A stretch of 64,000 nt of DNA. Origin: Curtobacterium sp. MCSS17_008 (GTDB taxonomy: Bacteria; Actinomycetota; Actinomycetes; Actinomycetales; Microbacteriaceae). Position numbers and translations under genes: made by a program. How positions within the stretch are numbered: position 1 is the stretch's first letter; the number at the start of each line of letters is the position of its first letter. The DNA lies in contig NZ_QKSM01000006.1 in the NCBI RefSeq assembly GCF_003234185.1, positions 62,001 through 126,000 of the forward strand. The letters run 5' to 3'. Positions 46,767 to 55,027 of the stretch are shown in pieces. The notes under the pieces were generated by a model. That model saw nothing but the letters and a program-made list of their open reading frames with translations, made no database searches and had not been told where the DNA came from.

Positions 46767-49075
46767 CGGGTGGCTCCTGTGCTGTCGTCGGTGCCGGACG
46801 GAGCCGGCGCCGCGGCGGGGTTCGTCGGGGTGGACCCGTCCTGCGTGGTGGGGGAGGTGTCGGCGTCGGCGGACTCGTCGGCGTCGGCCGCGGGCGCCTC
46901 GGGGACGGCGGATCCCGCGTCGACCGGGACGGCGGACCCCGCGTCGACCGGAGTGGTCGTCACCTCGTGGTCCGGCTCGGCGCGGAGCACGATCATCGAG
47001 CGCGCGGGCACGTCGAGCGGGGTGCCGGCGTCGAGGACCTCGTCGCGGGCACCCGGCTCGGCGGTGTCGATCCGCACGGTCCAGCCCGGTGCGTACTCCT
47101 CCGGCGGCAGCGTGAAGGTCACGACGTCGTCGTGCGCGTTGTAGTACGTCAGGAACGCGACGTCGGTCACGCGCTCGCCCCAGCGGTCACGCCCGCGGAT
47201 GCCCTCGCCGTTCAGGTACATGCCGACGCTCTTGCCGAAGCCGGAGTCCCAGTCCTCCGGGTCCATCGCCTCGCCCGAGGGGGTCAGCCACACGACGTCG
47301 GGCAGCGGCTCGCCCTCGCCCCGCCGCACGGGGCGGCCGTTGAAGTACCGGGTGCGGCGGAAGGTCGGGTGGTCGTGACGGAGCTTCACGACGTCGGCGG
47401 TGAACTGGATGAGCTCCTCGTCGGCGTCCGCCCAGTCGATCCAGCTGATCTCGGAGTCCTGTGCGTACACGTTGTTGTTGCCGTGCTGGGTGCGGCCGAG
47501 CTCGTCGCCGTGGGCGATCATCGGCACGCCCTGGCTCAGCAGCAGGGTCGCGAGGAAGTTCCGTCGGCGCTGGAGCCGCAGGGCGTTCACCGACTCGTCG
47601 TCCGTCGGCCCCTCGACGCCGGAGTTCCACGACCGGTTGTGGCTCTCGCCGTCGTTGTTGTCCTCACCGTTGGCCTGGTTGTGCTTCTCGTTGTAGGACA
47701 CCAGGTCGGAGAGCGTGAACCCGTCGTGCGCGGTGATGAAGTTGATGCTCGCCTTGGGCGTGCGGCCGTCGTGCTCGTACAGGTCGGCGGAGCCGGAGAT
47801 CCGCGACGCGAACTCGCCGAGCGTCGACGGCTCACCGCGCCAGAAGTCGCGCACGGTGTCGCGGTACTTGCCGTTCCACTCGGACCACTGCGGTGGGAAG
47901 TTGCCGACCTGGTACCCACCGGGACCGACGTCCCACGGCTCGGCGATGAGCTTCACCTGCGACACGACCGGGTCCTGCTGCACGAGTTCGAAGAACGCCG
48001 CGAGACGGTCGACCTCGTAGAACTCGCGCGCGAGCGCCGCCGCGAGGTCGAAGCGGAACCCGTCGACGTGCATCTCGGTGACCCAGTACCGCAGCGAGTC
48101 CATGATGAGCTGCAGCGAGTGCGGGTGACCGACGTTCAACGAGTTCCCGGTGCCGGTGTAGTCCATGTAGTACCGCTTGTCGTCGTCGACGAGGCGGTAG
48201 TAGGCGGCGTTGTCGATCCCGCGGAACGACAGGGTCGGCCCGAGGTGGTTGCCCTCGGCCGTGTGGTTGTAGACGACGTCGAGGACGACCTCGATGCCGG
48301 CCCGGTGCAGCTCGCGGACCATCGCCTTGAACTCCTGCACCTGCTGGCCCCGGTCGCCGGAGGACGAGTAGTGGGAGTGCGGCGCGAAGAAGCCGATCGT
48401 GTTGTAGCCCCAGTAGTTCGACAACCCCTTCTCCTGCAGCGTGGAGTCGTTGACGAACTGGTGCACGGGCATGAGCTCGAGCGTGGTGACGCCCAGGCGC
48501 TTGAGGTGCTCGATGACCGCCGGGTGGGCGACGCCGGCGTAGGTGCCGCGCTGCTCGTCGGGCACGTCCGGGTGCGTCTCGGTCAGGCCCTTGACGTGTG
48601 CCTCGTAGATCACGGTCTCGCCGTAGGGGATGCCGGGTGCCCGGTCGCCCTGCCAGTCGAAGAAGGGGTTGATCACGACGCCCTTCATCATGTGCGACGC
48701 CGAGTCCTCGTCGTTCGTGGAGTCGGGGTCGCCGAAGGTGTACGAGAACAGGGACTGGTCCCAGTCGATGTCACCGCTGGTCGCCTTGGCGTACGGGTCG
48801 AGCAGGAGCTTGTGGGGGTTGCCGCGCAGGCCGTTCTCGGGGTCGTACGGGGCGTGCACGCGGAAGCCGTACTCCTGCCCGGGGCCGACGTTGGGCAGGT
48901 AGGCGTGCCAGACGTGGGCGTCCACCTCTACGAGGTCGACGCACTCCTCGTTGCCCGCCTCGTCGAAGAGGCACAGTTCCACGCGGTCGGCGACGCCGCT
49001 GAACAGTGCGAAGTTCGTGCCGCTGCCGTCGTAGGTCGCCCCGAGGGGGTACGGGTTGCCGGGCCAGGTGTGCAA
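46763..49075 (-). CDS. glgX: Glycogen debranching enzyme GlgX (TreX)
   Basis: Hydrolyses alpha-1,6 branches of glycogen, supplying linear chains to TreY. The 770-aa GH13 protein starts with the CBM48-like [17 protein letters not shown], then [11 protein letters not shown] (region I), [11 protein letters not shown] (region II), [12 protein letters not shown] with the catalytic Glu, and [10 protein letters not shown] (region IV). I place the start at TTG 49075: GGAGG lies 5 nt before it and the conserved N-terminus begins there, while the longer open frame upstream is antisense to the next gene. The last 75 residues are a low-complexity Asp/Ala/Thr tail with an 8-residue repeat. Confidence 0.94.
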   Translation of the reverse strand: MHTWPGNPYPLGATYDGSGTNFALFSGVADRVELCLFDEAGNEECVDLVEVDAHVWHAYLPNVGPGQEYGFRVHAPYDPENGLRGNPHKLLLDPYAKATSGDIDWDQSLFSYTFGDPDSTNDEDSASHMMKGVVINPFFDWQGDRAPGIPYGETVIYEAHVKGLTETHPDVPDEQRGTYAGVAHPAVIEHLKRLGVTTLELMPVHQFVNDSTLQEKGLSNYWGYNTIGFFAPHSHYSSSGDRGQQVQEFKAMVRELHRAGIEVVLDVVYNHTAEGNHLGPTLSFRGIDNAAYYRLVDDDKRYYMDYTGTGNSLNVGHPHSLQLIMDSLRYWVTEMHVDGFRFDLAAALAREFYEVDRLAAFFELVQQDPVVSQVKLIAEPWDVGPGGYQVGNFPPQWSEWNGKYRDTVRDFWRGEPSTLGEFASRISGSADLYEHDGRTPKASINFITAHDGFTLSDLVSYNEKHNQANGEDNNDGESHNRSWNSGVEGPTDDESVNALRLQRRRNFLATLLLSQGVPMIAHGDELGRTQHGNNNVYAQDSEISWIDWADADEELIQFTADVVKLRHDHPTFRRTRYFNGRPVRRGEGEPLPDVVWLTPSGEAMDPEDWDSGFGKSVGMYLNGEGIRGRDRWGERVTDVAFLTYYNAHDDVVTFTLPPEEYAPGWTVRIDTAEPGARDEVLDAGTPLDVPARSMIVLRAEPDHEVTTTPVDAGSAVPVDAGSAVPEAPAADADESADADTSPTTQDGSTPTNPAAAPAPSGTDDSTGATR
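46902..46949. repeat. 24-bp tandem repeat in the glgX C-terminal tail
   Basis: Two 24-bp units (46902-46925 and 46926-46949) differing at one base encode VDAGSAVP twice in the disordered C-terminus. Confidence 0.85.
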
Positions 49076-49101
49076 ACGGTCCTCCAGGTGTGGGTTGCGC
49101 C

Positions 49102-49107
49102 AACATA
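49102..49107 (-). promoter_or_regulatory. Possible -10 box of glgX-treY-treZ
   Basis: TATGTT on the minus strand within the least GC-rich part of the divergent region, about 27 nt before the TTG at 49075. No convincing -35. Confidence 0.35.
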
Positions 49108-49193
49108 TCGGCGCAGGCTGCCCGCGTCCGCAGACAAGACCCAGCAGTGGACGGCCGCCGCGCGCGTCGCGGCCTGTGGAGGGAGCGCCGAGT

Positions 49194-49199
49194 AGCCTC
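49194..49199 (+). promoter_or_regulatory. -10 box, leaderless promoter of GerW-like gene
   Basis: TAGCCT is followed by 6 nt and the ATG at 49206. Confidence 0.55.
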
Positions 49200-49205
49200 G
49201 CGCGC

Positions 49206-49532
49206 ATGGCCAACATCGTGACCCAGATCGCAGACAAGGTACGCCCGGTGGGCGTCTCGACCAACTACGGGGAGCCGGTCGAGGTCGGTGACCAGACCCT
49301 CATCCCGGTGTCCATCGGCTGGTTCGGCTTCGGCGGAGGCGGTGGGGACGACGAGAACGCCAGCGGCGGTGGCGGTGGCGGCGCGTCCGTCCCGGTCGGC
49401 GCCTACGTCCGGCGCCCCGGCCAGGACCTGCAGTTCGAGCCGAACCTCATCGCGCTGCTCGCGGTGAGCATCCCGACCATCTGGGTGACCGGCAGGGCCC
49501 TGAGCAAGGTGATCCGCGCGCTCAAGAAGTGA
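49206..49532 (+). CDS. GerW/YtfJ-like protein
   Basis: A 108-aa protein resembling the Spore_YtfJ (GerW) family: VSTNYGEPVEVGDQTLIPVS and GFGGGGGD, followed by a second Gly run and ASVPVGAYV, reproduce the family pattern. The C-terminal 25 residues (NLIALLAVSIPTIWVTG) are hydrophobic and could anchor the protein. The name comes from spore germination in Bacillus; this organism need not sporulate, and the role here is unknown. The start is fixed by the TAGCCT box 6 nt upstream. Single gene, divergent from glgX, ended by a 23-bp hairpin. Confidence 0.82.
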   Translation: MANIVTQIADKVRPVGVSTNYGEPVEVGDQTLIPVSIGWFGFGGGGGDDENASGGGGGGASVPVGAYVRRPGQDLQFEPNLIALLAVSIPTIWVTGRALSKVIRALKK

Positions 49533-49537
49533 CTGCA

Positions 49538-49587
49538 GGACGGACGGGAGGCCCGTGGCGACGCCGCCACGGGCCTCCCGTCCGTCC
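49538..49587 (+). terminator. 23-bp perfect hairpin (GGACGGGAGGC family)
   Basis: Arms 49538-49560 and 49565-49587, loop ACGC, 5 bp after the GerW-like stop. The base GGACGGACGGGAGGC matches the hairpin at 41327, while the apex differs. Confidence 0.82.
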
Positions 49588-49618
49588 CGGGCGCGCGTCA
49601 CGCGGTCGTGACCGCGTC

Positions 49619-49624
49619 TAGACT
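49619..49624 (+). promoter_or_regulatory. -10 box upstream of the TPP riboswitch
   Basis: TAGACT; transcription would begin near 49631, at the 5' edge of the riboswitch. Confidence 0.5.
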
Positions 49625-49630
49625 GTCGGG

Positions 49631-49727
49631 ACACACACGGGAGTCCGGGACCGCCGGGCTGAGAGGGAGCGAGTGGCGCTCCGACCGTCGAACCTGATCC
49701 GGGTCATGCCGGCGCAGGGAGGAGTCA
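49631..49727 (+). promoter_or_regulatory. TPP (THI box) riboswitch
   Basis: The conserved THI-box parts are present in order: GGGAGTCC (49639 on), the pyrimidine-sensing CTGAGAGGGA (49659-49668), a variable P3 stem, ACCTGATCCGGGTCATGCC (49692-49710) and the closing GCGCAGGGAGG. The final strand AGGGAGGAG (49716-49724) also contains the ribosome binding site of the next ATG at 49734, so control of translation initiation by thiamine pyrophosphate is likely. No separate terminator hairpin is seen after it. Confidence 0.93.
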
Positions 49728-49733
49728 GCAACG

Positions 49734-50390
49734 ATGCCTGCAACCATGCAGTCCGCAGTACCGTCCACCACGCCGAAGCGTTCGCTGCGCTGGCGGGTCG
49801 TCGACATCGTCGTCGCGAGCGTGCTCGCCGTCGCGATCGGTGTCGTCTTCAAGCTCTGGGAGTTCGGCTACGAGCCGATCAGCACCGTGGCGGGCCTGGT
49901 CCTGCCCGGCACCCAGGCGCTCTTCGGCGGGGTCTGGCTGCTCGCCGGCCCGATCGTCGCGATCGTCGTCCGCAAGCCCGGCGCCGCGCTGTACGCCGAG
50001 ATGGTCGCCGCCTCGGTCGAGGCGCTGCTCGGCACCCAGTGGGGGTGGCTGACGCTCGAGGCGGGCTTCGTGCAGGGCCTCGGCGCGGAGCTCGTCTTCG
50101 CGGTCTTCCTGTACCGGGCCTGGCGCCTGCCGGTCGTCGTGCTCGCCGGGGCCGCGGCCGGCCTCGCGCTCGGCATCAACGACACCCTGCTCTGGTACCC
50201 GGGACTCGACGCGGCGTTCAAGGCCGTCTACGTCGTGTCAGCCGTCGTGTCCGGCGCCGTGATCGCCGGGCTCGGCTCGTGGCTGCTCGTCCGGGCGCTC
50301 GCGGCGACCGGCGTGCTGTCCTCGTTCGCCGCCGGACGCGAGCACACCAAGCGCGATCAGGCCGAGCGCGGACCCCGCGTCGACGCGTGA
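49734..50390 (+). CDS. ykoE: ECF transporter S component, YkoE family
   Basis: Substrate-binding membrane subunit of an energy-coupling-factor importer for thiamine or its pyrimidine precursor (HMP). The 218-aa protein has about five to six hydrophobic segments and YkoE-type features: KRSLRWRVVDIVVASV, the LWEFGYEPI motif, GAALYAEMVAASVEALLG and TQWGWLTLEAGFVQGLG (in parts). It is directly downstream of a TPP riboswitch and overlaps the ykoD-like ATPase by 4 bp (GTGA). ATG 49734 follows AGGGAGGAG at 9 nt; ATG 49746 is the alternative. Confidence 0.93.
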   Translation: MPATMQSAVPSTTPKRSLRWRVVDIVVASVLAVAIGVVFKLWEFGYEPISTVAGLVLPGTQALFGGVWLLAGPIVAIVVRKPGAALYAEMVAASVEALLGTQWGWLTLEAGFVQGLGAELVFAVFLYRAWRLPVVVLAGAAAGLALGINDTLLWYPGLDAAFKAVYVVSAVVSGAVIAGLGSWLLVRALAATGVLSSFAAGREHTKRDQAERGPRVDA

Positions 50391-52051
50391 CCGCCGTGTC
50401 GTCGCCGGGCGCGGCGGGCGTCGCCTTCCGTGACTGGGGGTGGCGCTACGCCGGGCGGGACGCCTGGGCGGTCCGGGGGCTGGACCTCGTCGTCGAGCCG
50501 GGGGAGCGGGTCGCGGTCGTCGGTCCCTCGGGAGCCGGCAAGTCGACGGTGCTCCGGGCGGTCGCGGCAGTCCTGGCCGACGAGCCCGACCCCGACGACG
50601 ACACCGCAGCGGCCGTGCAGGGCTCGGTCCTGGTCGACGGTGCCGACCCCCGCGCGGTCCGCGGGCGCGTCGGCCTCGTCATGCAGGACCCGGAGGCCCA
50701 CACGGTGATGTCGCGGATCGGGGACGACGTGGCGTTCGGCTGCGAGAACACGGGTGTCCCGCGCGAACGCATCTGGGACCGCGTCCGGTACGCGCTCGGC
50801 GTCGTGGGGCTCGACCTGCCGCTCGACCGCTCCACGAGCCGGCTCTCCGGCGGGCAGCGGCAGCGCCTGGCGCTCGCGGGGGTGCTCGCGATGCGGCCGG
50901 GTGTGCTGGTGCTCGACGAACCCTGCGCGAACCTCGACCCCGACGGGGTCCACCAGGTGCGCGACGCCGTCCGTGCCCTGCTCGACGACACCGGGGCGAC
51001 CATGCTCGTGGTCGAACACCGCATCGGCACGTGGCTCGACCTGGTCGACCGGCTCGTGCTGCTGGAGCCCGGCGGCGGAGTGGTCGCGGACGGCCCGCCG
51101 GCGGTGGTGCTCGCCGAGCACGGTGCCGCGTTGACGGCAGCGGGCGTCTGGGTGCCCGGAGCGGAGCCCGCACGGGGGTCCTCCCGGGGCGCCGCTGCAC
51201 GACGGCCGCTCGCGTCGCCCGGTCGAGCGGGCGGAACCGCACCGGCGGACGGCGGGTCCGAGCGCGGGATCCGCCCGCTCGCCGCGGAGACGGAGGCGCG
51301 CACCGGCGGGGGCGCGGCGGTCGGAGCGGGTGCGGTGTTGCTCGAGGCACGTCGACTCGCGACCGCACGAGGGGGCGTCCTCGGCCGAGGCACGGCGCAG
51401 CGGGTGGGGAGCGGCATCGACCTCGAGGTCCGAGCCGGACGGGTCCTCGCCGTCACCGGGCCGAACGGCGTCGGCAAGTCGACGCTCGGGCTCACCCTGG
51501 CCGGGCTGCTGCGTCCGGCGGGCGGTGCGCTCCGGGCGACACCGGACCTCGCCGGGGACGCGGGCGACGCCCCGGTCCGGTGGACGAGCCGACAGCTCGC
51601 GTCACGGATCGGCACCGTCTTCCAGGACCCCGAGCACCAGTTCGTCGCTCGTTCCGTCCGCGAGGAACTCGCCGTCGGACCCCGCGCACTCGGTGTCCCG
51701 GACGCCGACGACCGCGTCGACGAGCTCCTCGACGCCTTCGGGTTGCGGCACCTCGCCGACGCCAACCCCTTCACGCTGTCCGGCGGCGAGCAGCGGCGGC
51801 TCGCGATCGGCACGGTCGTGGCCACACGGCCGCCCGTCGTCGTGCTCGACGAACCGACCTCCGGGCAGGACCGTGCCACCTGGCAGGCCGTCGTCGACCG
51901 ACTCGGGTCGCTGGCGGACGCCGGGACCGCGATCGTCGCCGTCACACACGACCGCGACCTGGTGCGTGCCCTCGACGCCGACGAGGTCGTGCTCGCCGCC
52001 GACGGGGTGCGGGCCGTCCTGCCGGGACCACCAGAGGAGGTCGCGCGGTGA
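50387..52051 (+). CDS. ykoD: ECF transporter duplicated ATPase, YkoD family
   Basis: A 554-aa protein with two ABC ATPase domains in one chain. Domain 1 (residues about 10-245): Walker A GPSGAGKST, signature LSGGQRQRLALAG, Walker B VLVLDEPCANLDP. Domain 2 (about 315-550): Walker A GPNGVGKST, signature LSGGEQRRLAIG, Walker B VVVLDEPTSGQD. The linker (about 265-310) is Arg/Ala/Gly-rich and is partly encoded by a member of the palindromic repeat family (51223-51280), inserted in frame. GTGA overlaps join it to ykoE before and the T-component gene after. Confidence 0.94.
   Translation: MTAVSSPGAAGVAFRDWGWRYAGRDAWAVRGLDLVVEPGERVAVVGPSGAGKSTVLRAVAAVLADEPDPDDDTAAAVQGSVLVDGADPRAVRGRVGLVMQDPEAHTVMSRIGDDVAFGCENTGVPRERIWDRVRYALGVVGLDLPLDRSTSRLSGGQRQRLALAGVLAMRPGVLVLDEPCANLDPDGVHQVRDAVRALLDDTGATMLVVEHRIGTWLDLVDRLVLLEPGGGVVADGPPAVVLAEHGAALTAAGVWVPGAEPARGSSRGAAARRPLASPGRAGGTAPADGGSERGIRPLAAETEARTGGGAAVGAGAVLLEARRLATARGGVLGRGTAQRVGSGIDLEVRAGRVLAVTGPNGVGKSTLGLTLAGLLRPAGGALRATPDLAGDAGDAPVRWTSRQLASRIGTVFQDPEHQFVARSVREELAVGPRALGVPDADDRVDELLDAFGLRHLADANPFTLSGGEQRRLAIGTVVATRPPVVVLDEPTSGQDRATWQAVVDRLGSLADAGTAIVAVTHDRDLVRALDADEVVLAADGVRAVLPGPPEEVAR
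51223..51280. repeat. Palindromic element inside ykoD
   Basis: Left arm CGAGCGGGCGGAACC (51223-51237), right arm GGATCCGCCCGCTCG (51266-51280), one mismatch, 58 bp. It falls in the interdomain linker and keeps the reading frame. Confidence 0.82.
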
Positions 52052-52854
52052 CCGGCCCGACGGCGCGAGGGATGTCGGAGCCTCCGGTCGCGCCTGCCGT
52101 CCGGCCCGTCCGCGGGGTCCGTGGCGTGCAGCCGGTCGCGTCGATGCTCGGGGTGCTCGCGCTCGGGCTGTGCCTGGTGCTCAGCCTCGACGTGGTGTCC
52201 GCGGCCGTCGCGCTCGTGCTGGAGCTGCTGCTCCTGCCGCTGCTCCGGATCCCGGCGCGGACCCTGCTGCTGCGGACGTCGCCGGTGCTCGTCGCCGTAC
52301 CGCTGACGGCGTTGAGCATCGCGCTGTACGGGCGGCCCTCCGGACGGGAGTGGTTCGACCTCGGGTTCGCGCACGTGACCGACGGGTCGCTCGTGCTCGC
52401 AGCGGCGACCGCGCTCCGCGTGCTCGCGGTGGGCGTGCCGGCCGTCGCGCTGTTCGTCCGGGTCGACCCGACGGACCTGGCGGACGGGCTGGCGCAGCTG
52501 CTCCGGCTTCCGGCGCGCTTCGTGCTCGGGGCGCTCGCGGCGGTGCGGATGACGACGCTGCTCGGGGAGGACTGGCGGCAGCTCGCGATGGCGAGACGGG
52601 CGCGGGGCGTGGCCGACCACGGCCGGATGCGCCGGGGCGCCTCGATGGCGTTCGCGCTGCTCGTGCTCGCGCTCCGACGCGCCACGACGCTCGCGGTCGC
52701 GATGGAGTCCCGGGGGTTCGGCGCACCCGGACGACGGACGTGGGCACGGCAGGCGCGGTTCGCGGGGCCGGAATGGGCGATGGTCGCGGTGCTCGTCGGG
52801 ATCGGCGTCGTGTCGATCGGGGTGGCGGTCGCCGCGGGGACCTGGCGTGCCTGA
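52048..52854 (+). CDS. ykoC: ECF transporter T component, YkoC family
   Basis: Transmembrane coupling subunit of the YkoEDC importer. The 268-aa protein has about five hydrophobic segments and the T-component signature in its cytoplasmic arm: LGEDWRQLAMARRARGVAD and a second AMESRGFGAPG, the two Ala-Arg-Gly motifs that contact the ATPases. The GTG at 52048 overlaps the ykoD stop by 4 bp; an ATG at 52072 could be used instead. It is followed, with an 8-bp overlap, by a P-loop kinase gene. Confidence 0.92.
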   Translation: MTGPTARGMSEPPVAPAVRPVRGVRGVQPVASMLGVLALGLCLVLSLDVVSAAVALVLELLLLPLLRIPARTLLLRTSPVLVAVPLTALSIALYGRPSGREWFDLGFAHVTDGSLVLAAATALRVLAVGVPAVALFVRVDPTDLADGLAQLLRLPARFVLGALAAVRMTTLLGEDWRQLAMARRARGVADHGRMRRGASMAFALLVLALRRATTLAVAMESRGFGAPGRRTWARQARFAGPEWAMVAVLVGIGVVSIGVAVAAGTWRA

Positions 52855-53383
52855 GCCCGACGCGGAGCTCGTGCACGGCCTGGCGGCTGCTGCAGCCGGG
52901 GCAGCCGCGGCGACCGGACGGCGTCCCGTGGTGCTCGTCGACGGTCGGTCGGGCACGGGGAAGACCACGCTCGGCAACGCCCTGGCGGCGCGGCTCGACG
53001 CACAGGTGGTGCACCTCGACGACGTCTACCCGGGGTGGGACGGGCTCCGGGCCGCGGCGGACGCGGTGGTGTCCGACGTGCTCGGGCCGTCCTCGGGGTA
53101 CCGGCGGTGGGACTGGACGGTCTCGGAGCCGGCGGCGTGGACGCCGGTCGACCCGGACGCGCCGCTCGTGGTCGAGGGGTGCGGGGCGCTGTCGCGGGCA
53201 TCGGCGCCGCTGGCGACGCTCCGGGTCTGGCTCGAGGCGGACGACGACGTGCGGTGGGACCGTGCGATCGGGCGGGACGGCGAGGTGTTCGCGCGCGAGT
53301 GGGAACGCTGGGCGGCGCAGGAGGCGGCGTTCATGGCGGCGGAGGGACCGGCGGCGCTCGCGGACGTGGTCGTCCGGACCTAG
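52847..53383 (+). CDS. P-loop nucleoside/uridine kinase-like protein
   Basis: A 178-aa P-loop NTPase of the uridine kinase/phosphoribulokinase-like type. Walker A is VDGRSGTGKTTL (residues about 32-43), followed by VVHLDDVYPGWDGL, where the Asp pair is typical of kinases of this group, and a lid-like region RWDRAIGRDGEVF. The substrate is unknown. It overlaps ykoC by 8 bp, so it is coexpressed with a thiamine-precursor importer; phosphorylating an imported pyrimidine or thiazole is possible, but the fold is also used for many other substrates. GTG start at 52847. Confidence 0.8.
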   Translation: MPEPDAELVHGLAAAAAGAAAATGRRPVVLVDGRSGTGKTTLGNALAARLDAQVVHLDDVYPGWDGLRAAADAVVSDVLGPSSGYRRWDWTVSEPAAWTPVDPDAPLVVEGCGALSRASAPLATLRVWLEADDDVRWDRAIGRDGEVFAREWERWAAQEAAFMAAEGPAALADVVVRT

Positions 53384-53467
53384 GGCAGGACGGGCAGGGA
53401 GCGGGCCGGCGCGTGTGCGTGCCGTCCCCGTCCCCGTGCGGGTGCGCGCCGCGCTGACTCGCGCACC

Positions 53468-53511
53468 GCGCTGGCCTGAGCGCTGCGCTGGCCCGAGCGC
53501 TGCGCTGGCCT
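53468..53511. repeat. 17-bp tandem repeat between the kinase and MHS genes
   Basis: GCGCTGGCC(T/C)GAGCGCT at 53468 and 53485, with a partial third copy to 53511. It lies in the convergent gap just before the MHS gene stop. Confidence 0.8.
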
Positions 53512-53533
53512 GCGCGCCCGCAGCCCGTGCAGC

Positions 53534-54934
53534 TCACCCGCGGGGTGCCGCCGCGTCCCCACCGGCAGCGGCACCGGTACCGGCACCGGCTCCACCCGCC
53601 CGTGCCCGCCGCGTCGCTCCCGCCGGGTCGACCGCGAACACCGCCGCGACGATCGAGAGCACGGCGTACACCCCGATGTAGGCGCACAGGATCCACGGCG
53701 AGCCCCCGCCGAGCTCGACGAACACCGCCGCGAGCAACGGCGTCAGCCCCACGGAGAAGATCGACCCGATCTGGTACCCGAGGCTCATCCCCGAGTACCG
53801 CCGTCCGGTCGGGAACTGCTCCGCGAACCACGCCGCCTGCGGCCCGTAGATGCTGTCGTGGAACACGCACATCCCGACGAGTGCGACGAGGGGCAGCAGC
53901 ACCAGCGGCCCGGCGTCGAGGAACGCGAAGAACGGCCAGACCAGCACCCCGATCCCGACCGCCGACCAGATCGTCAGCACGCGCCGCCCGACCCGGTCGG
54001 ACAACCAGCCCCAGAACGGCGTCGACACGAGCGACACCGCCGAGATCACCAGCACTGCCTGCAGTCCGGCGGCGGACCCCTCCTCGCCGCGCTTCGCGCC
54101 GAGGTACGTCAGCGAGTACGTCGTGAGGATCGAGTAGAGCGCCGGCTGCACGAGTCGCAGCCCGGCGGTCACGAGGATCGAGCGCGGGTGCCGCCGGATC
54201 GCCTGCCACACCGGGAAGCGCTCGACCCCGCCGGACGCGCGCAGCTCCTGGAACACCGGCGCGTCCTGCACCCCGAGGCGGATCACGAGGCCGACCGCGA
54301 CGATCACCGCGGAGAACAGGAACGGCAGCCGCCAGCCCCACGCCAGGAACGCCTCGTTGCCGAGCAGCGTCCGCACCAGCGTGAAGACACCGGTGGCGAG
54401 GAGCATGCCACCCGCCGAGCCCATCTGCGTGAACGCGCCGAACAGCCCGCGGTGCCGCTCGGGCGCGTGCTCGACCGACAGCAGCGCCGACCCGCCCCAC
54501 TCCGCCCCGGCAGCCACGCCCTGGAGCAGCCGCAGGACCACGAGCGCGACGACCGCCCAGACGCCGACGGTGGCCGCCGACGGGATCACGCCGATGAGCG
54601 TCGAGGCGACACCCATGAGCACGAGCGACGCGACGAGCAGCTTCTTCCGCCCGATCCGGTCGCCGAGGTGCCCGGCCACGATGCCGCCGAGCGGCCGCGC
54701 CACGAATCCGACGCCGTAGGTCGCGAACGACGCGATAACGCCGACGGCGGGGGTCACCGACGGGAAGAAGGTCGGCGCGAACACCAGCGCGGAGGCCGTC
54801 GCGTACAGGTAGAAGTCGTAGTACTCGACGGTCGTCCCGACGAACGACGCAAGGGCGACGCGACGTCGGGTCGCGGTGGTCGAGGGGGCGACGGGACGGT
54901 CGGGAGGCGCGGCGACGGTGGTCGGGATCGGCAT
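53534..54934 (-). CDS. MHS family MFS transporter (metabolite/proton symporter)
   Basis: A 466-aa 12-helix transporter of the metabolite:H+ symporter family (relatives import citrate, shikimate, proline/betaine or alpha-ketoglutarate). The hallmark is VEYYDFYLYATASALVF in the first helix, with RPLGGIVAGHLGDRIGRKK after helix 2 (seen as GHLGDRIGRKK) and DRVGRRVLT in the second half. The C-terminus is a short Ala/Gly-rich tail. It is divergent from the monooxygenase pair (93 bp between starts), so a joint role in taking up their substrate is plausible but unproven. Confidence 0.9.
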   Translation of the reverse strand: MPIPTTVAAPPDRPVAPSTTATRRRVALASFVGTTVEYYDFYLYATASALVFAPTFFPSVTPAVGVIASFATYGVGFVARPLGGIVAGHLGDRIGRKKLLVASLVLMGVASTLIGVIPSAATVGVWAVVALVVLRLLQGVAAGAEWGGSALLSVEHAPERHRGLFGAFTQMGSAGGMLLATGVFTLVRTLLGNEAFLAWGWRLPFLFSAVIVAVGLVIRLGVQDAPVFQELRASGGVERFPVWQAIRRHPRSILVTAGLRLVQPALYSILTTYSLTYLGAKRGEEGSAAGLQAVLVISAVSLVSTPFWGWLSDRVGRRVLTIWSAVGIGVLVWPFFAFLDAGPLVLLPLVALVGMCVFHDSIYGPQAAWFAEQFPTGRRYSGMSLGYQIGSIFSVGLTPLLAAVFVELGGGSPWILCAYIGVYAVLSIVAAVFAVDPAGATRRARAGGAGAGTGAAAGGDAAAPRG

Positions 54935-55014
54935 GCCTCAGGAGCATGGTCGCGTCCCGGCTCCGGCGGAACACCGCCCGTAACGCGAGGTCACGTCACT
55001 GCCGTCGACCCGCC

Positions 55015-55020
55015 GACCCT
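55015..55020 (+). promoter_or_regulatory. Possible -10 box of LLM monooxygenase operon
   Basis: GACCCT is followed by 7 nt and the ATG at 55028. It favours this start over the ATG at 55037. Confidence 0.35.
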
Positions 55021-55027
55021 GGACACC

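Noticed and set aside
49076..49264. Longer glgX starting at 49264
   Set aside because: The extra 63 codons are antisense to the start of the GerW-like gene, and GGAGG before TTG 49075 fits better.
53858..55027. Upstream extension of the LLM monooxygenase
   Set aside because: The open frame runs antisense through the MHS transporter; conserved residues begin only after 55037.
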